Positions 43,934 through 57,600 of a stretch of 64,000 nt of DNA are shown here, piece after piece. The DNA is taken from the NCBI RefSeq assembly GCF_963576615.1, contig NC_088711.1:1674001-1738000 (forward strand), written 5' to 3'. Under the pieces are notes generated by a model. It searched no databases, was not told the origin of the DNA, and was given only the letters and a program-made list of their open reading frames with translations. The position numbers and the translations under genes are program-made. This DNA comes from Watersipora subatra (lineage: Eukaryota > Bryozoa > Gymnolaemata > Cheilostomatida > Watersiporidae). Positions within the stretch are counted from its first letter, which is position 1. Each line of letters begins with the position of its first letter.

Positions 43934-44335
43934 TGAAAAACGCTGCTCGGTCTTTCGCAGCACACTAGCTAATTTCCCCTTTTTCAGGCTCAGAAATAAT
44001 AACGCATGAGAGTAGAGTGCTTGAGTGTATATTTGCATATAACAGGCACAGTTGCAGCCAAAAACTACTCTGCCATCTCAGAAAAGGTGCCAGCCTTTTA
44101 TATGGTTGGCCTACGACAACAACAAGTGATAGTATACATAAGATAGCATGGTCAAACTCGTGATGGCGATTACATAAGTTGTTATAAGACATTATTCAAT
44201 ACACAAGGAAAATGATATAGTCAGTGGCTAAATACAGATAGGCAATGATACATGACAACTACTGCTATGGAAGATCACGAAAATAAAGTGTTGTTAAAAT
44301 GTAGCCGATAATGTCTGTGTGCTACGGCCACCACA
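43934..44335 (-). repeat. LTR-like direct repeat (5' on minus strand)
   Basis: On the minus strand it begins tgtggtggccgtagcacaca and ends ...gtttttca before the primer-binding-like segment. Divergence from its partner indicates an old insertion. Confidence 0.7.
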
Positions 44336-47300
44336 GTAAGACAAAAGTCTCAGCAATGCTGGAGAGTATAGGCCTGCTTTTTCATGATGGCAAATACAGT
44401 TTGCAAAAGAAAGCTTCTCAAAGAGACATCATCATCATTAGTCTATGCGTTGCAAAGGATCCTAGGACAGAGCACTTAGTAGAAAATCACAATTCTTCAC
44501 AACAGCTTGTTCTAATGAACTTCTCAGCCTTTATTGCTTCTACTGAAATGGAATGGTTTAACCAATGGAACAGTAACTCTCGTTTAAGTTGCAAACTTTT
44601 ATAAAAGTAGAAGTGAGGCAGGTAGAAGATTTGTGAGGAGATTAATGCAGAAAGATAAACTCAGTGAAGTAAGTAAAGAAGATTACTGAGTTTTCTACAA
44701 GTTTCACCAGTTGATCGAGAAAAAAAATTGAAGCATCAAAGTAAAGTTCCACAATGGTAAAAGAAAATAGGATGGAGCGACATGTGTGCGAAAAAATTGA
44801 AAGTTGAACAATTTATAGGTGAGGGTGACAAGGAGAGGTGTGAGAAGAATTTCAAGGCCTAATCTCACGCTAGTTATTAAACAATGAACCACTGAAACGT
44901 TTTGCTGATAAAATAACTTTACTCCAGAAAAAGACTATAATTGTTGGAAGCCTTAACAAACCCGTGGTAACTTTTGTATAAACAATAATGCACAATTTTG
45001 CATATACATCATCAAATGACTGGTCAAGACCGTAGTTGTTTTTTGAGCCATGATCAAATATGCATGAATATTCTGACCAGCTGCAAGAAAATGGGTGCTT
45101 GAAATGACCTAAAATTTGGTGATTCTACAGAAGACTTTGCTTAACAGATTGTTTCGCCTGAATGTTAGACTTTTATATTTTATAGCTAAACAGCAACTGA
45201 CTGACTACATAAATGAGACAAGTAAGTAAAACCATAATTACATAATAATTACATAATAAATAAGTGAGTCAATATAAACAAAAGAGTCTGAATAGAAAAA
45301 ATATATATATACAAAACAAACAAGTCTGTGATCGATGTCAACAACTAGTACACTGTACGCTAGTACAACATTGAGTGTGGTCAAACAGGAACATCAATGG
45401 TTCTTTCTTTTCTGCTCAGAAGGAGGCAAACACCAAAACAATCAAAGCAGGTCTTTGAACACTGACAGCTTAGTTAGTAATATCTGGCCACAACTCGCAA
45501 AAGCTCATGATGGTGATTGATGAGAAAGGAGAAAGCCAAGCAGCAGTCTTTTTATATACAACCATGGTCAACGCAACACAAGTGTCTAAAGCTATTATCT
45601 GCAGAAAATGACATTAATTTAAAAAAAAAATATAATCCAGAGAAAATTTTTGCATTAAAATTGTAGAGATGTTTCAGCATGCACAATCGACATCACAGAA
45701 AAAAAATGTATATTGAAAATGACAAAATCAAAGAACTTACCTTTGCTGGGTTAAAGAAAACCTAAGACACAAAAAATAAAATGTACAAGAATCAAATAAC
45801 ATATGAAAGTCATATGAACATATAGACTGCTGCTCAGAGATACTGTGTTAGCTATATTACTATATTATATTATGTGGGTGCAGCATCATCAGTTTGTCTA
45901 GTATAAAAACTGCTTTTGTAGTTTCAATTATTATAGATGGAAGGAGGTAAATAAGGCTTTGATTTTCAACTGTTTTTGCATCTCTGAGTGAGTGAAACCC
46001 TAGCCTTACAAAGATTATGGCATGAGTTCCATCTCAATGTTTAATTAAATCATAATACACTACCGTTAGTGAAATTTTTATGCATGTCTAGCACTGTTGT
46101 TTCGTTTATCTCAAACTCTATTTGTACTAGCACCTCATAAAAATATGCATACACAATGTTGTAAAACCAAAAACCAGTAGAGATAACTTGTGATACCAAC
46201 TCTATAAAATTTGCGTTAGTCCTAAAAACCAACGTAGAAAATCTTAAAAGGAGTTTTCCTGTGTTTTAAGATAGCCACGCATTTGACAAACTACTTAAAT
46301 TATTTTCCCGTGATATTATGTTGTTCAAATTCAATTAATATCTTGTATGTCTGTCAGAATACTGAGTGTGTTTATTCAAGTAGTTACTAGCTGTTAGAGT
46401 TTTACGTACATGTACATTTATGTGACAACTTCCATATTTTTCCATAGCCTTTTGTAAATTGTTCCTGTCTTTACTGAGAATGGCTTTCGTTATACTGAAA
46501 TGTCGTTTATTGTATAACATATGGAGTTTTTGTGGGCTTTTAAATGGTGCTTATTTCAGTACATAATTCTGGGATGTAGTTTAACTGTAAATTATATTAA
46601 AAAAGATGCTAATTTATTTTTCAAAACATTCTTAGCCATGAAGAAAGCAAAGAAAAGCGCAATACGTTATGGTTGCAAAAAATAAACACTGTGCATGTGA
46701 GTTGACAACCAAAATATGAGAACAAAAAGCATAAAACTGCCAGAGACTGGCCCGGCCAAGAACACAACCTGCCGCCGGCTACCAGCTGCTGGCACTGAGG
46801 AGACCGGCCGGCTGCCAGGACAGCATTGGAAGGATCAGCCAGCCCCAGAAGGAGGCAGAGCTTCACCGCAATATATGGAGATCACACGGCACCAGCACAA
46901 TAGAGCACAAGAAAGCCCACAACAAACAGTTGATCGTATTGCGCACCCATTCGACTGCACAATATATTTACGTATATACAATTATATTGTTTATACACGA
47001 ACAAAGTGGCTGGTTTTAAGCTGAGCAGTAAAGGTCCACAGCAGATCTTTTACAATATAACAAAATGGTTCCAGTTGTCTTCTGTTGTGTCTAGCAGGTT
47101 TTATCGTGGTAAAAGCAGGTTGAATGCATACTATTGGTTAAAGCAAAGAAGAGTATGATAAAAAATTATCAAGCTCAAAATGGAAGTTGTCTCCCTTTGC
47201 CATTCTAGGAATTTACTTGACTAGTGACAGCTATGGGATCACTTTTTCTCAAGCAATCGATGAGCTAAATGATGCCCACACAAACACAATGACATACAAA

Positions 47301-47840
47301 ACTAGAAAAGGAGACAACGCTGGAAGATTGCAGCCTAGTAAAAAAAATGCAGCAGAGTGCTTATTGAGTTTGTTCAACTAACTTTTTAAAAGTCACGCAT
47401 CAACTTATTTCTGCACCAGCATTCAATTTTTGTTCAAATTTAAATTCACATAAAAGCATTGCAAAAGGATGAAACCCAGCAATGTAGATGAACTAAGCCA
47501 GAAGATCTGCCAAAACTTCAAACAATGTAAAGAGTATACTTCAATGGAAAAAAATGTTATAACAGCTTATTCACATGGATGTAGCACCCACAATCACCAT
47601 GAAGTGACAGAATGAATTTGAGAGCCCAGCCTGCAAATGAGAACACAAGTTTATGGATCAAAGCTAGCCTTCAGATCAACATGTAGGATAGCATGAAGAG
47701 AGTTTTCCTGAATTATAGGACCACTTGAAACTAGATAAGTCAGGCATACTTTATGTGAAGTTACCCTGTAAAAAGCAAACAAAAATGACAATATGTCTTT
47801 GATACAGCAAGAGGAAGTGACTTGAATAGCACACCAAGTT
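44336..47840. other. Gene-free stretch
   Basis: Mostly AT-rich. A GC-richer island at 46740-46870 (cctgccgccggctaccagct and neighbours) has an open frame without a recognisable family and could be a solo LTR fragment; its complement shows nothing better. Confidence 0.35.
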
Positions 47841-47849
47841 GTTCATCTC

Positions 47850-47990
47850 AGATTCAAAAAGACCCTGTCCATTATCTACCAAAAATGATACTGGCTAAAA
47901 GTGACAAGCTATGTTCAAAAATGCATAAACAGATGTATCACCTGTCAGAAAGCCAAACCCAGCCGGAAATGACAACTAGTAAGTCACAAT
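47850..47990 (+). pseudogene. Possible integrase zinc-binding remnant
   Basis: The frame around 47931-47975 reads NRCITCQKAKPSRK, the CxxC part of an integrase HHCC module followed by the usual QKAK, and upstream pieces are compatible with its His part. Stops are close on both sides. Suggestive only. Confidence 0.35.
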
Positions 47991-47999
47991 AAATAAAGG

Positions 48000-50900
48000 A
48001 CTAGAAGATCAAGGCAAATTGTAGAAGACAACAAACGCATTTTGGTTTTAGCTGACCACTGCACCTGATGGCATGTTGTCATTTTACTCCGTGATGGACA
48101 GGCTTCTACGGTAACCAAAGTGGGATCAGTGCACTCTGTTGGTGACAGTAGAGTATAACGAATCGAGTTTTACTCCATCCTATTGAATCAAGCATATTTT
48201 ATCAGAGAAACAGAAAATGTTGGGCTTAGCGCACTCTGTTAACTACACTAGAGGATAATGAAAAGAGAAGCTACCAAGTTTAGAAGTGAGAGTTGTCATC
48301 TCTTTCTCCACTCCAATAAAATATCAATTGGATTGAGATCTACCTCAATGTCTTTTTATAAGCAAAAATTTACACGTACAAAACCGACACAAAGCTGACT
48401 ACAAGCTATTACTACGGCTTGAAATGATGACTAATACAGCATGTTGTAAAATACATGTGAAATATTTGCTCGTAAAATAAGTGCTCTTTGTTTTCCATAA
48501 AATAATATTTAGTTAGTAGTTGGATAATTTTTTAAACTAAGCTAAATTGTTGTCATTACATTCAGCGTAAAAACATATATTAGTTTGTGAAAAAAACATA
48601 AAAATTCATAAACTGGCAGCAGCGATACCATGTAGCAGACCGGCTCCTCTAGACTAAGCGCCTACATTTCTATACTAAACGATCGCTGAACGTCGCCAAA
48701 AAAAGTATTGTTACGTTACGCTGTTCTAAAAGGTTTGAAGTGGGTTTAATTGGTCATCGTCAATCTGTTGGGATCTTTTCTAATAATTTTTAGTCGAGCT
48801 ATAACCGTGCGCTTCCGCTAAGTTCACAGCAGTTTTAAAAAGGTACAGTTTTCGTAATACATGTACATGTAGATTGAAAGTTATTATTATATTGGCTGTC
48901 ATTATTTTATTTTGTCAGTAAATGTTAGTTTGTACGATTGTCATATTTAGCGTACGTTGATAGAGGATGGTTCATGTGGCTTCTTAAGTACTTTTGAAGC
49001 AAAATTACCCTTGTCAGTCTGCAGAAATATGGTCAAATTTGGTGCAGTGTGATAAAGAAGAAACACGCTTTCAATAAATCGGAAATGGAGATTTGTTACA
49101 AGTTTCTGGATTTTTTGTTTCGTAGTGATATATTTGAAATTTTTTATATTGTTTTCCATTATAACGTCCGATCTTCCCTCTTATTTTCAGGCTTCCTTTT
49201 TGCACTAGGCCTACTGTTTTTATTCTATCTTTATTGCAAAGTTTTGTAGATTGTTAGAGGTATGGCAGTGTTTTTCTCTAACTTTTGAATTTTGAGAAAA
49301 GCGTACCAGTTTTTCTTTTCTCGTCAATACTACCACTTCTTAAGATCCATAATTTTAAACTGTAAAAAACCGAAGCAAATAGGTTTATTTCATATTATTC
49401 ATACTCCGTGAAATTGGAATATGTGCCGGAGAACTGCATACGTGTGTGTATTGATTTATAAAACTGAAATTTTTTGGGCAACTTCAAGTTTCGTATGTTA
49501 GAAATGACATTAGATGTTAATTCCAATATTTGCTCAAATTTCTCTTTGTCTCTCGTTGAATTTGCATGTTCGATCGAATGGTGTGCAAAAAAACGCTTCA
49601 ATTGCTCATCTCACCATAGTTGTTTGGCTCTACTTCATTACAATCTATAACAGTATCTCGATTGATGTCACGTCTGCGATTATATTTATATTTTTTGTGG
49701 CATAATTATAGTGTGCCACTAAATATAATATGGCTAATCTCTCAACTCCAGTTCATTTTGTATGAATAGCAGTAAAAAGAGAGCAAGCCAGCTATCTAAA
49801 GCATTCTCATTTTTGGGTGATTAAAGGAAAGTATACTAGTATATAGTACGACTAATTTATCTTCTTATTTTGCTCAGGTATTACAGTCTTCAGACCTCAT
49901 AGGATTTCCAAGCGTTATGCGTATTTTGTCTTTGGTAGAATGTTTTTATGCTATCTGTTTGCCAAATTATTAAAAAGATTGAGAGTGAGTAATGATGGAT
50001 GTTCAAGTCAAACATCAACTTGAAATGTTCTGTTTATGCTGATTGTTTTCTAATCTTTTTCTTTTTTTTGTAGTTTTTATTTCTATTCTTATTTTACTAA
50101 TAATAATATTTATTATTTTCTAATAATTTCTTTGTCAACTCTTTTGTTGTCAGATAGCCCCTTGCTCCTTTTTTACATGGCCACCGGAAGTTCAGTTCTT
50201 ATACCTTAGGGAAGTATTTGTCTCTCATTTAATTGCAAGCAAATTACGTTTTAAACATCTTCAAATTTATGTTGTAATTTTCGGAAACATTTCTAAATCT
50301 TTTAAAATTCTAATTAACTATTGCTCGAGTCAAATATCATACCAACGAGCTGGTTGACATTGTTTAGATATGCTTATTTGTATTTGACTAAATAATTGTA
50401 GAATATATGGTAATTTGTTTTAAATTGAACTTTAAACATTTATTTTAGATTTGTACTTAGTTTCAAGACATCTAAACATAAGATGAACATTTAAACATAA
50501 GGTTAAACTAAACAGCTCATGTGATTTCTTTTTACACCTGCCGTGATGACAGAACTAGCTTTTTGCTTGGAAGCACCGGTTAGTGACTCAAAGAACAAGA
50601 AGGTTAAACCTTTCATCACAGCATTTAAAACAGAACTTATAGTCATTCAGCAAGGTACATAATTATTTTCAATATCATTTCTGCACACAGACACAAGCAC
50701 AGGATTCTACCAATGAATTGCTGAAGTGCCAGATAATGTAGGCTAATCATATTTTAAAGAATTGCCAAGTTCAATTAGTGCATTGATTGCAAAAGTACAT
50801 GGTCTTGACATTGATATCAATGATTTTGAAACATGAAAGATTAATTGCCCATCAATCTGCTATTAACTCAGGTGTAGTTATAAATTTATATCATTGGAAA

Positions 50901-51290
50901 AGTTTTGTCTGTTCAGCATCCCAAATATCTTATTGCGTGGTTCAAAAATGTACAAAAACAAATAGCTTGCTCATGGGTAGCTTGTACAATGAAAAAATAG
51001 ATACATGCATTTGTAATATTGCAGATCAGTTAGATATTTTAGTTGTGGAAATTTGAGCTCCAAGTTGTCTGAAGCTCAGTGAATTTATAGTCAAATGTCA
51101 ATTTACGACTCGACTCAACATACAAATTTTCTAATATATGACGTAAAATTTCACCAAATGGTCAACCTTCGTCCAATGTAATTTTCAACAAACAATGTTC
51201 GAACTTTCTCAGAACACTAAAGTTTTGTACGTGAAAATAAAAAGGCCGGTAAAAATTAAACAGATCATAAAATGAGATAAACTATATAAA
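48000..51290. other. Gene-free AT-rich stretch
   Basis: No gene or repeat family recognised. Short open stretches (49049-49249, 50787-51056) have no splice context or domain. Confidence 0.35.
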
Positions 51291-51298
51291 AAAGTTAG

Positions 51299-52103
51299 TT
51301 TAAACCATAACTGCCACATGCAACTTTCATCGTAGTTTCTAGGTAAATCAGACACGCTGATTCCAATTTTGTACTCAAAATAAAGATTGTTTCACTAACT
51401 TTCAAAGCCATGAAAGCCTTTTTAAAGCGTTTGAATATCCGTCTCGAAAACAGCACAATCAGCACAACAAGCTCCACCCATAAGTATGTGGCGTAACCTA
51501 GCTTTTTAGGAACAGAAGTTAGAGATGTTTAGTCCAATTTAAAATGATAGAGATGGGTGTCTTAAAACCCATTATTATTTAAATTCAGCCTTCAAAATAA
51601 TCTCAGTCTTTTCTGAAAGGTAGATAAGCTATATAACATTGCATATTTAAAAATGAGCTCAAAAAGCGCTATAACTACGGTAGCTTGTGATAAAATCGTG
51701 CTTTGTGAGCTCATTTATCTTGCCGTTCAGCTTATTAAACATCCTGTAACAAGTGACAAGCAATTTTAAATAGTTTATCTACCTTTCCTAAAAGAATGAG
51801 AAGATTTTTAAGGCTGAATTTAGATAATAATAGGCTTTAAGACACTCATCTCTATCATTCTAAATTGGACTAAACATCCCTAACTTCCGTTCGTAAAAAG
51901 CTAGGATAGGTCAAATATTTATGGGCGGAGCTTGTTGTGCCGATTGTGTTGTTTTTGTGACCGATATTAAAACGGTGTAAAAAAGCCTTCATTACTTTAA
52001 AAGTTAGTGGATCAATCTATACTTTGAGTACAAAATCGGAATCAGTGTGTCTGATTTACTTAGAAAGTATGATAAAAGTTGTACGTGACAGTTATGGTTT
52101 AAA
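51299..52103. mobile_element. Fold-back element, copy B
   Basis: Begins TTTAAACCATAACTGCCACA and ends gtgacagttatggtttaaa, with the same internal blocks as copy A (aggtaaatcagacacgctga; gagctcaaaaagcgc and its partner). Arms have diverged from each other (for example cgtagtttctagg versus cttagaaagtatg) more than in copy A, so copy B is probably older. Confidence 0.8.
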
Positions 52104-52495
52104 TTTTATGTTGTTTCTGTTTTAGTTTCTGTTCTACGACGAGTTTGACTTGCAGAGCTCAGAGCGAATTATCTTTGCATGTTTAGGTTTCACTTTATTT
52201 CCTTAGCTATGCAAATAGTTCAACCACAATATTGGTCTTTAAAACTATTGGTGTTGCCAATATCATATCTTTAGCAGAAAAGTTTGCTTGCGAAAACCAA
52301 AAGGTTTTCAACTGTTTTTGAAGATTATAAAGTGATATGAATTTATGGATTAATATTTTTTGTGAAAAATTATGTGCTTGCTTTGGACGTAACATTAGCA
52401 TCGCTTCTATTCAAAAAGAAGCTGTCAAAGTTTTGCTGCATTTTGCTCAATTTATTTTAATTTTGGAGTTATCTAAATTTGTGACTACTACAAAT
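52104..52495. other. Gene-free stretch
   Basis: AT-rich, no feature recognised. Confidence 0.35.
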
Positions 52496-52498
52496 CTA

Positions 52499-52885
52499 CT
52501 AAGCATCTCAGGTGCTCTATCTCAACTGAAGCCATCTAAGTTCACGACAAATGGTCTTATTGAACCTAAGCGTATCAGGTGCTCTTATCTCAACTGAAGC
52601 CATCTAAGTTCACGACAAATGGTCTTATTGAACCTAAGCATCTCAGGTGCTCTATTTCAACTGAAGCCATTTAAGTTCACGACGAATGGTCTTATTGAAC
52701 CTAAGCGTATCAGGTGCTCTTATTTCAACTGAAGCCATTTAAGTTCACGACGAATGGTCTTATTGAACCTAAGCGTATCAGGTGCTCTTATCTCAACTGA
52801 AGCCATCTAAGTTCGCGACGAATGGTCTTATTGAACCTAAGCATCTCAGGTGCTCTTATCTCAACTGAAGCCATCTAAGTTTACA
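52499..52885. repeat. 66-68-bp tandem repeat, about 5.6 copies
   Basis: Unit: ctcaactgaagccatctaag, ttcacgacaaatggtcttat, tgaacctaagcgtatcaggt and gctcttat (66-68 bp). Copies differ by agcatctcagg versus agcgtatcagg, ctctat versus ctcttat, and cgacaaat versus cgacgaat, in alternating combinations. The last copy degenerates at about 52885. Confidence 0.92.
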
Positions 52886-52889
52886 ACAA

Positions 52890-54243
52890 ACGATTTCATT
52901 GACTTTGAGCTGAAGGACATTTTCAGCCAGTGAACAGTAATAGTTAAAATAAATTGAAAACCGCTTCTGTTAATAGTTTAAATGTTCAAATGTGCTGAAG
53001 AGTGTTTCCATTGCAATAGGTATTTAACTTTATTTGCTTATAATTAAATTTCTAGAAAATAGTGTGTAGTTGAAAAATAAAATGACTTCTGCATTCGCTA
53101 ACATATACCCGTTCGATCAAATCTTGAGCTTTCGTATCACCTGATTGAACCAATTTGAGCATGACTGAGAATATTATCTCAAGCTTTTGGTGGATTGCTA
53201 GTGTGATTATCGTGTCTCAGTTTCAGAAAGTTTATAAGCACTTTTTGTTTACGACATAAATCACATCTGTTCTTAGAGATAGTACACATGAGCGCTTTAG
53301 TGTTTTAAATGTTCATGTGAATTTTTTTCTGTTGAAACAACCTGAAATATGCATAAATTTTGCAAAGCATTATTGTGTTATAATATGTAAACTTTTAAAA
53401 AACTACAAATAAATAGATATACTATATTGTTTGCTTATGGATGACTGGCTACTCTGTGGCCCATGCACATTTTATGATCAAATACTGTCATTGAGGAATA
53501 TTTGAACGGTCATCATCATTCGAACTTTCAAGGATATAAGTTACAACAGGACCCATAATCATTTGTGGATGTGGCAAACTTACAAAATCAAGCTCAATCC
53601 TGGCAAATGCTTTTTGCTGCTAATTTAATTACAGTAAATTATTGTTTTGTTTATTCTGTTTCATTAATCTAAATGATCGCACGAGCTAAAATTCCACTGC
53701 TCGTCGTAAATGGTATAAAAAAATTTAGCGCATCAATTCACGTGTTTAATTGCGCTGAACATTTTTTTCATGCTCTTGAACACTATGTTTTTTTGTGTCA
53801 CATCACGCACTGTACCACAAGTGAGGTTCGGGAAAACCAGACATAATACATGGCCTCTCATTTCGTTTATTGTGTAGTGCTCGGCTTTCAACCATCTTGA
53901 GCTGCAATGTCACTGGCAAGCTATAATCACTAAAAACTGAAAATATCAGTTAGATTTTGTCTGGTTCGCTAATTAAGACAAGGAAAACATTGCATCTACA
54001 TATGAAAATCTGTCTATTTTTAGGACTACATCTGACAGATATCACGTAATCATCCTGCCCTGCAAGACTCTTTGCTCACAAACTGCTCTGATTTGTTATA
54101 TCCCTCCTCCCAACACGCTTCTCACACCTAGGGAAACCTATGAAACTAAAGATATGGCTGCACTTAGAACAAGTTTATCTTAAAACACATTGGAGCAGTT
54201 GCCACTAAAGAGTCATCTGTCATAGAAAACTCACCTCTCTCAG
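52890..54243. other. Stretch before the SR-rich gene, no exon assigned
   Basis: AT-rich. Just before the first modelled exon, 54205-54243 reads in another frame as ATKESSVIENSPLS, similar to residues ATKESVIANE inside that exon; it may be repeated coding DNA now outside the frame, or an alternative exon part. Further upstream exons of gene 3 may exist but are not recognisable. Confidence 0.35.
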
Positions 54244-54690
54244 ATGTCATCTGTAACAATAAAGTCAATTGTCGCTGATGAGCCATTTGCCAGTGAAGAG
54301 TCTGACATGCCATCCCTTAGCAGCAAGCCACTTGCCGCTGAGGAGCAATCTACCACGGAAGATCTACCTGCTAGTAAAAAACCATATCCTGCTAAGGAGA
54401 ACCTAGTTGACTCTGATGTGGCAACTGTCACAAAAGAGCCATCTGCCGTGACACAGCTATCCGCTACTAAAGAGTCAGTCATCGCTAACGAGCGAGTGGG
54501 CCCCGCAGATTTATCTGCTCATAATGAACCACTTGTAGTTGTAGCATCACCTATCACCAAAGATTCTTCTATTGCAAAAACAATATCTGTTACTGAACAG
54601 TCTGTTATTAAAGAACCGCCTGAAAGTCAAAAGTTAGATGTCCTTAAACAGACAGCACCTATGTCGGGAACCTCTCTCTCTAGCAAGAGT
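54244..54690 (+). CDS. Tentative first exon of the zinc-finger/SR gene
   Basis: Preceded by the pyrimidine-rich acceptor cacctctctcag and ended by donor AGT/GTAAGT, 447 nt, phase 0 at both ends, fitting the next exon. It encodes an acidic, Ser/Thr-rich, loosely repetitive segment with recurring K-E-P/S units (TKEPSAVTQ, ATKESVIANE, VIKEPPESQ). It has no domain. It may begin at the ATG at 54244 or be internal. Assignment to this gene rests on phase and position only; a TAG closes the frame upstream at 54223-54225. Confidence 0.5.
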
Positions 54691-57600
54691 GTAAGTAGTA
54701 CCTCATCATAGAAGGTGTCGAGCAGATTTGTCAACGACTATTACCTGTATGAAGGTTTTGGCAGCTCTAATAGATAGTGTATCAGAAAAGGGCACTCGAG
54801 TTAATATGCTTGTTCGAGTAAGCCTTAGGGCTCATCTCACAGTTTGATTGAATTAATTATCAGGTATCTTTTACTTACTGTAAAATAGTGTTGATTCGGA
54901 GCATCCTATCAGTAAGAATTGAATTGAAACGAGTCTTTACTGTCACCATAGAGGAATTGACTCGATTCTCTATTTTCAATAAGCAAAACGACTCGAGTCA
55001 AACTGCACCAATCTTTCCCTTTTTTATTACTGCGTTGATGGAAAGTATATCACGAACAGTGATATCTTAAGTAACCCAATCTGTTACGTGGTGTGTACCA
55101 AAACAAAGATGTTAGTGTAGTCCTATGTTGCCAGCCGCACACGGTGTTACAAGACCTCGATATCACTGTGTATATTTTTTGATCATTAATATGTACTACG
55201 CAACAATATAGGTGAACTCTATGGTTTGCCTGCGTACTGACAATAAGCTTGTTTATAAGCTTAATAACTGCCCGTGAAAATCATTCATTTTTTCGAAAAA
55301 CCTTGATAATGACCCGCATTTGTACTTATACAAAAACGTTGATCACGGAATGCAGTGGTAACAGATCTACTCAAAACTTCGCCACAATAAATTTAGGAAG
55401 TTAGGTTATCATTGGGCCAAAAATGAACCAGTTGCATAGTTTTTCCTCTATTCACGAAACAGCATAAAAACGGGTTTTAATTTGTTTTAATTTCCGGTTT
55501 AGGATGAATAAAAGAAATGTTGTCTACAGTGACCTAAACATATTTTTGCTAGTGAGATCCTTCAACACTGGGGCAGAAATATTTTTGGTTACTACATTTT
55601 TATATTAGATAATGTATGTCTTCCTTTTTGTCAAACAGCAAAAATGATAGCGCTTTCCTTTTGTAGCCGGTATCACTATACTAAAAAAATATTAAACTAT
55701 CCGTTTGTTTTTCAAATACATTTATTCTTGTGTAGAGTTTTTTGCTGATTCTAAAAACTTTAAATTCAAGTTATATGACAGAAACTCTGCTTTCACACCA
55801 AAAATACCGAGTTTATGCCAGCAAAAATGGTAGGCATGACATGATTCCACTGAGAAAAAACAATGAATTTTTCAGTGAAAGTGAAACAGTTGATACTTGC
55901 TATACAAACAGTCAATAGACTGAGTTAATGCGTCTAGCTAAAGTAGCAATTGTGGGTTATTGTTATTTTGATATATTGTCATTGGGCAGTTTTTTCTAAG
56001 AATTGATAAAGAATTGATTTTGTTCATGTGGGAGAATTGAATCGCCTCGTTGAAGTTAAGATAGTTGAAGGTTGACTTGCAACAAAATTCACATTACAGT
56101 TATTTGGTATCAAAAGATTCACCATGTCTTACTCTGCTGTGTTGTAGGTACAAAATATGTGGGAATGTGATTACAAGCTCTTGAAAGCTCAAAAACGAAC
56201 TGTTATTCGCAGCCATCTTGAAAACGACGTGGTGTGGAATCTCTTAATTTTGATGACGTTCTCAAAATTTTTGGTTATTGTTTTGACACGTTATGTTATC
56301 ATGTGAATTGAAAGGCCAATAAAAGGCTTAATATAAAACATCTCGTAGCACTGGTTTATAACAAACATTTCGGGTTTTACCGAAAAGCCCGTATCAAATA
56401 TAGATGCTCGCTACTTGACAGTTTTTTCGGCTTGGTCTAATCGTTTAGTCGTAATCTGATCATGTGATCCATACTTCCTGCCAAACAGCGTGAATAATTT
56501 TTGCAGCATTTTTCGACTATCACAGGGACCAACAGGCTCGTCATGTTCATCAGAGGATGATATGCAATCCTTCAAGCCGAGGTTGAAAAATTAAACAAAT
56601 TTTTACGGTAGGTTTTGAGATATCAGTGCTAAAAGTAACAGCATTACAACGATGATGAAACAGACGCGTAAAGACAATAGACATGGTTTTATTGAATGTA
56701 TGAAGTATATTTGTGAAAATATTTTGACGAATGAGGTTGCAATGAAAGTGTAAACAGAAGCCATCGTGTTCATCTCCGTCTCATTTGAGCCGTTTTGGAA
56801 AATGACTCCGATCTACAGCGTTTTCGTGATGGCTGCGATGAACTGTTCATTTTTTAGCTTTTAAGAGCTTTTAATCACATTCCCACATATTTTGCTCCTA
56901 CGGCACAGCAGAGTAAGGCATGGTGAACCTTTTGGTACCAAATAACTGTAATGTGAATTTTGTTGCAAGTCAACCTTTAAAGAATTGAGAATTGAATTGT
57001 GATGTTTTTGCAATGAATTTTGAATTGAATCGATTCCTACGCGATCTATGATGCAAAAGATTTTGGAATTGAATTGTTATTTTTTTGATGAGAATTGAAA
57101 AGACTCAGTCATTTTTCAAAGCCCTATAAACATCTCTGGTGTGTATTATTTACAGGTGACAGCTAGTCATTTATTGATAGCTGAGAAGGTTGCTGGATTA
57201 ACAATAAGAAATCAGCTGTTCTCCTGCCAGGTATGCTACTGTGTGTGCAGGTCATTGCATTTTCCACCCATTAATGACTCATATTGTTTAGAAGAAATCG
57301 TACTCTAATCTGCATTATTCAATTCTCACTGCTGTAATTAGGCATAACTGATATGTATCTTAACCTTTTCACTCCCAAATAAATTTCTTTTGTCGGAAAT
57401 AATTACATATTTAGTAAAATTTTATGTTTCACAAGAGCACGTATAAAATGTCGTAATTTTTGAACCACGCAGTTTATTTGAAATATTTTGGCACCAAATT
57501 ATTCAGCATAAAATTTTACATCAACTGATGCCATAAAATGCCACAAATGTGTAGCAGAATGAGCTCAGACACTTTTTCAGTCATTTTCGCTAAGGAAATG

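Larger units (their letters stand above)
39145..44335 (-). mobile_element. Antisense LTR-type element with gag but no visible pol (copy 2)
   Basis: Direct repeats of about 345-400 bp at 39190-39541 and 43934-44335 (shared gcatgagagtagagtgcttg, tatggttggcctacgacaac, tcaatacacaaggaaaatga) look like LTRs; on the minus strand both begin TGTGGTGG or TGTAGTGG. Just inside the upper one is cactttggtggcaatggtg, equivalent to the primer-binding-like segment of copy 1. Downstream comes a gag relative, then Pro/Lys-rich and repeated coding sequence. I find no RT, RNase H or integrase, so this is probably a non-autonomous element that used copy-1-like proteins. A TTAA-type element has inserted at 41846-42723. 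Confidence 0.72.

Noticed and set aside
46716..47024. GC-rich ORF with GTEETGRLPGQHW
   Set aside because: No domain or splice partners; composition suggests an LTR or other repeat fragment, but no partner copy was found to prove it.
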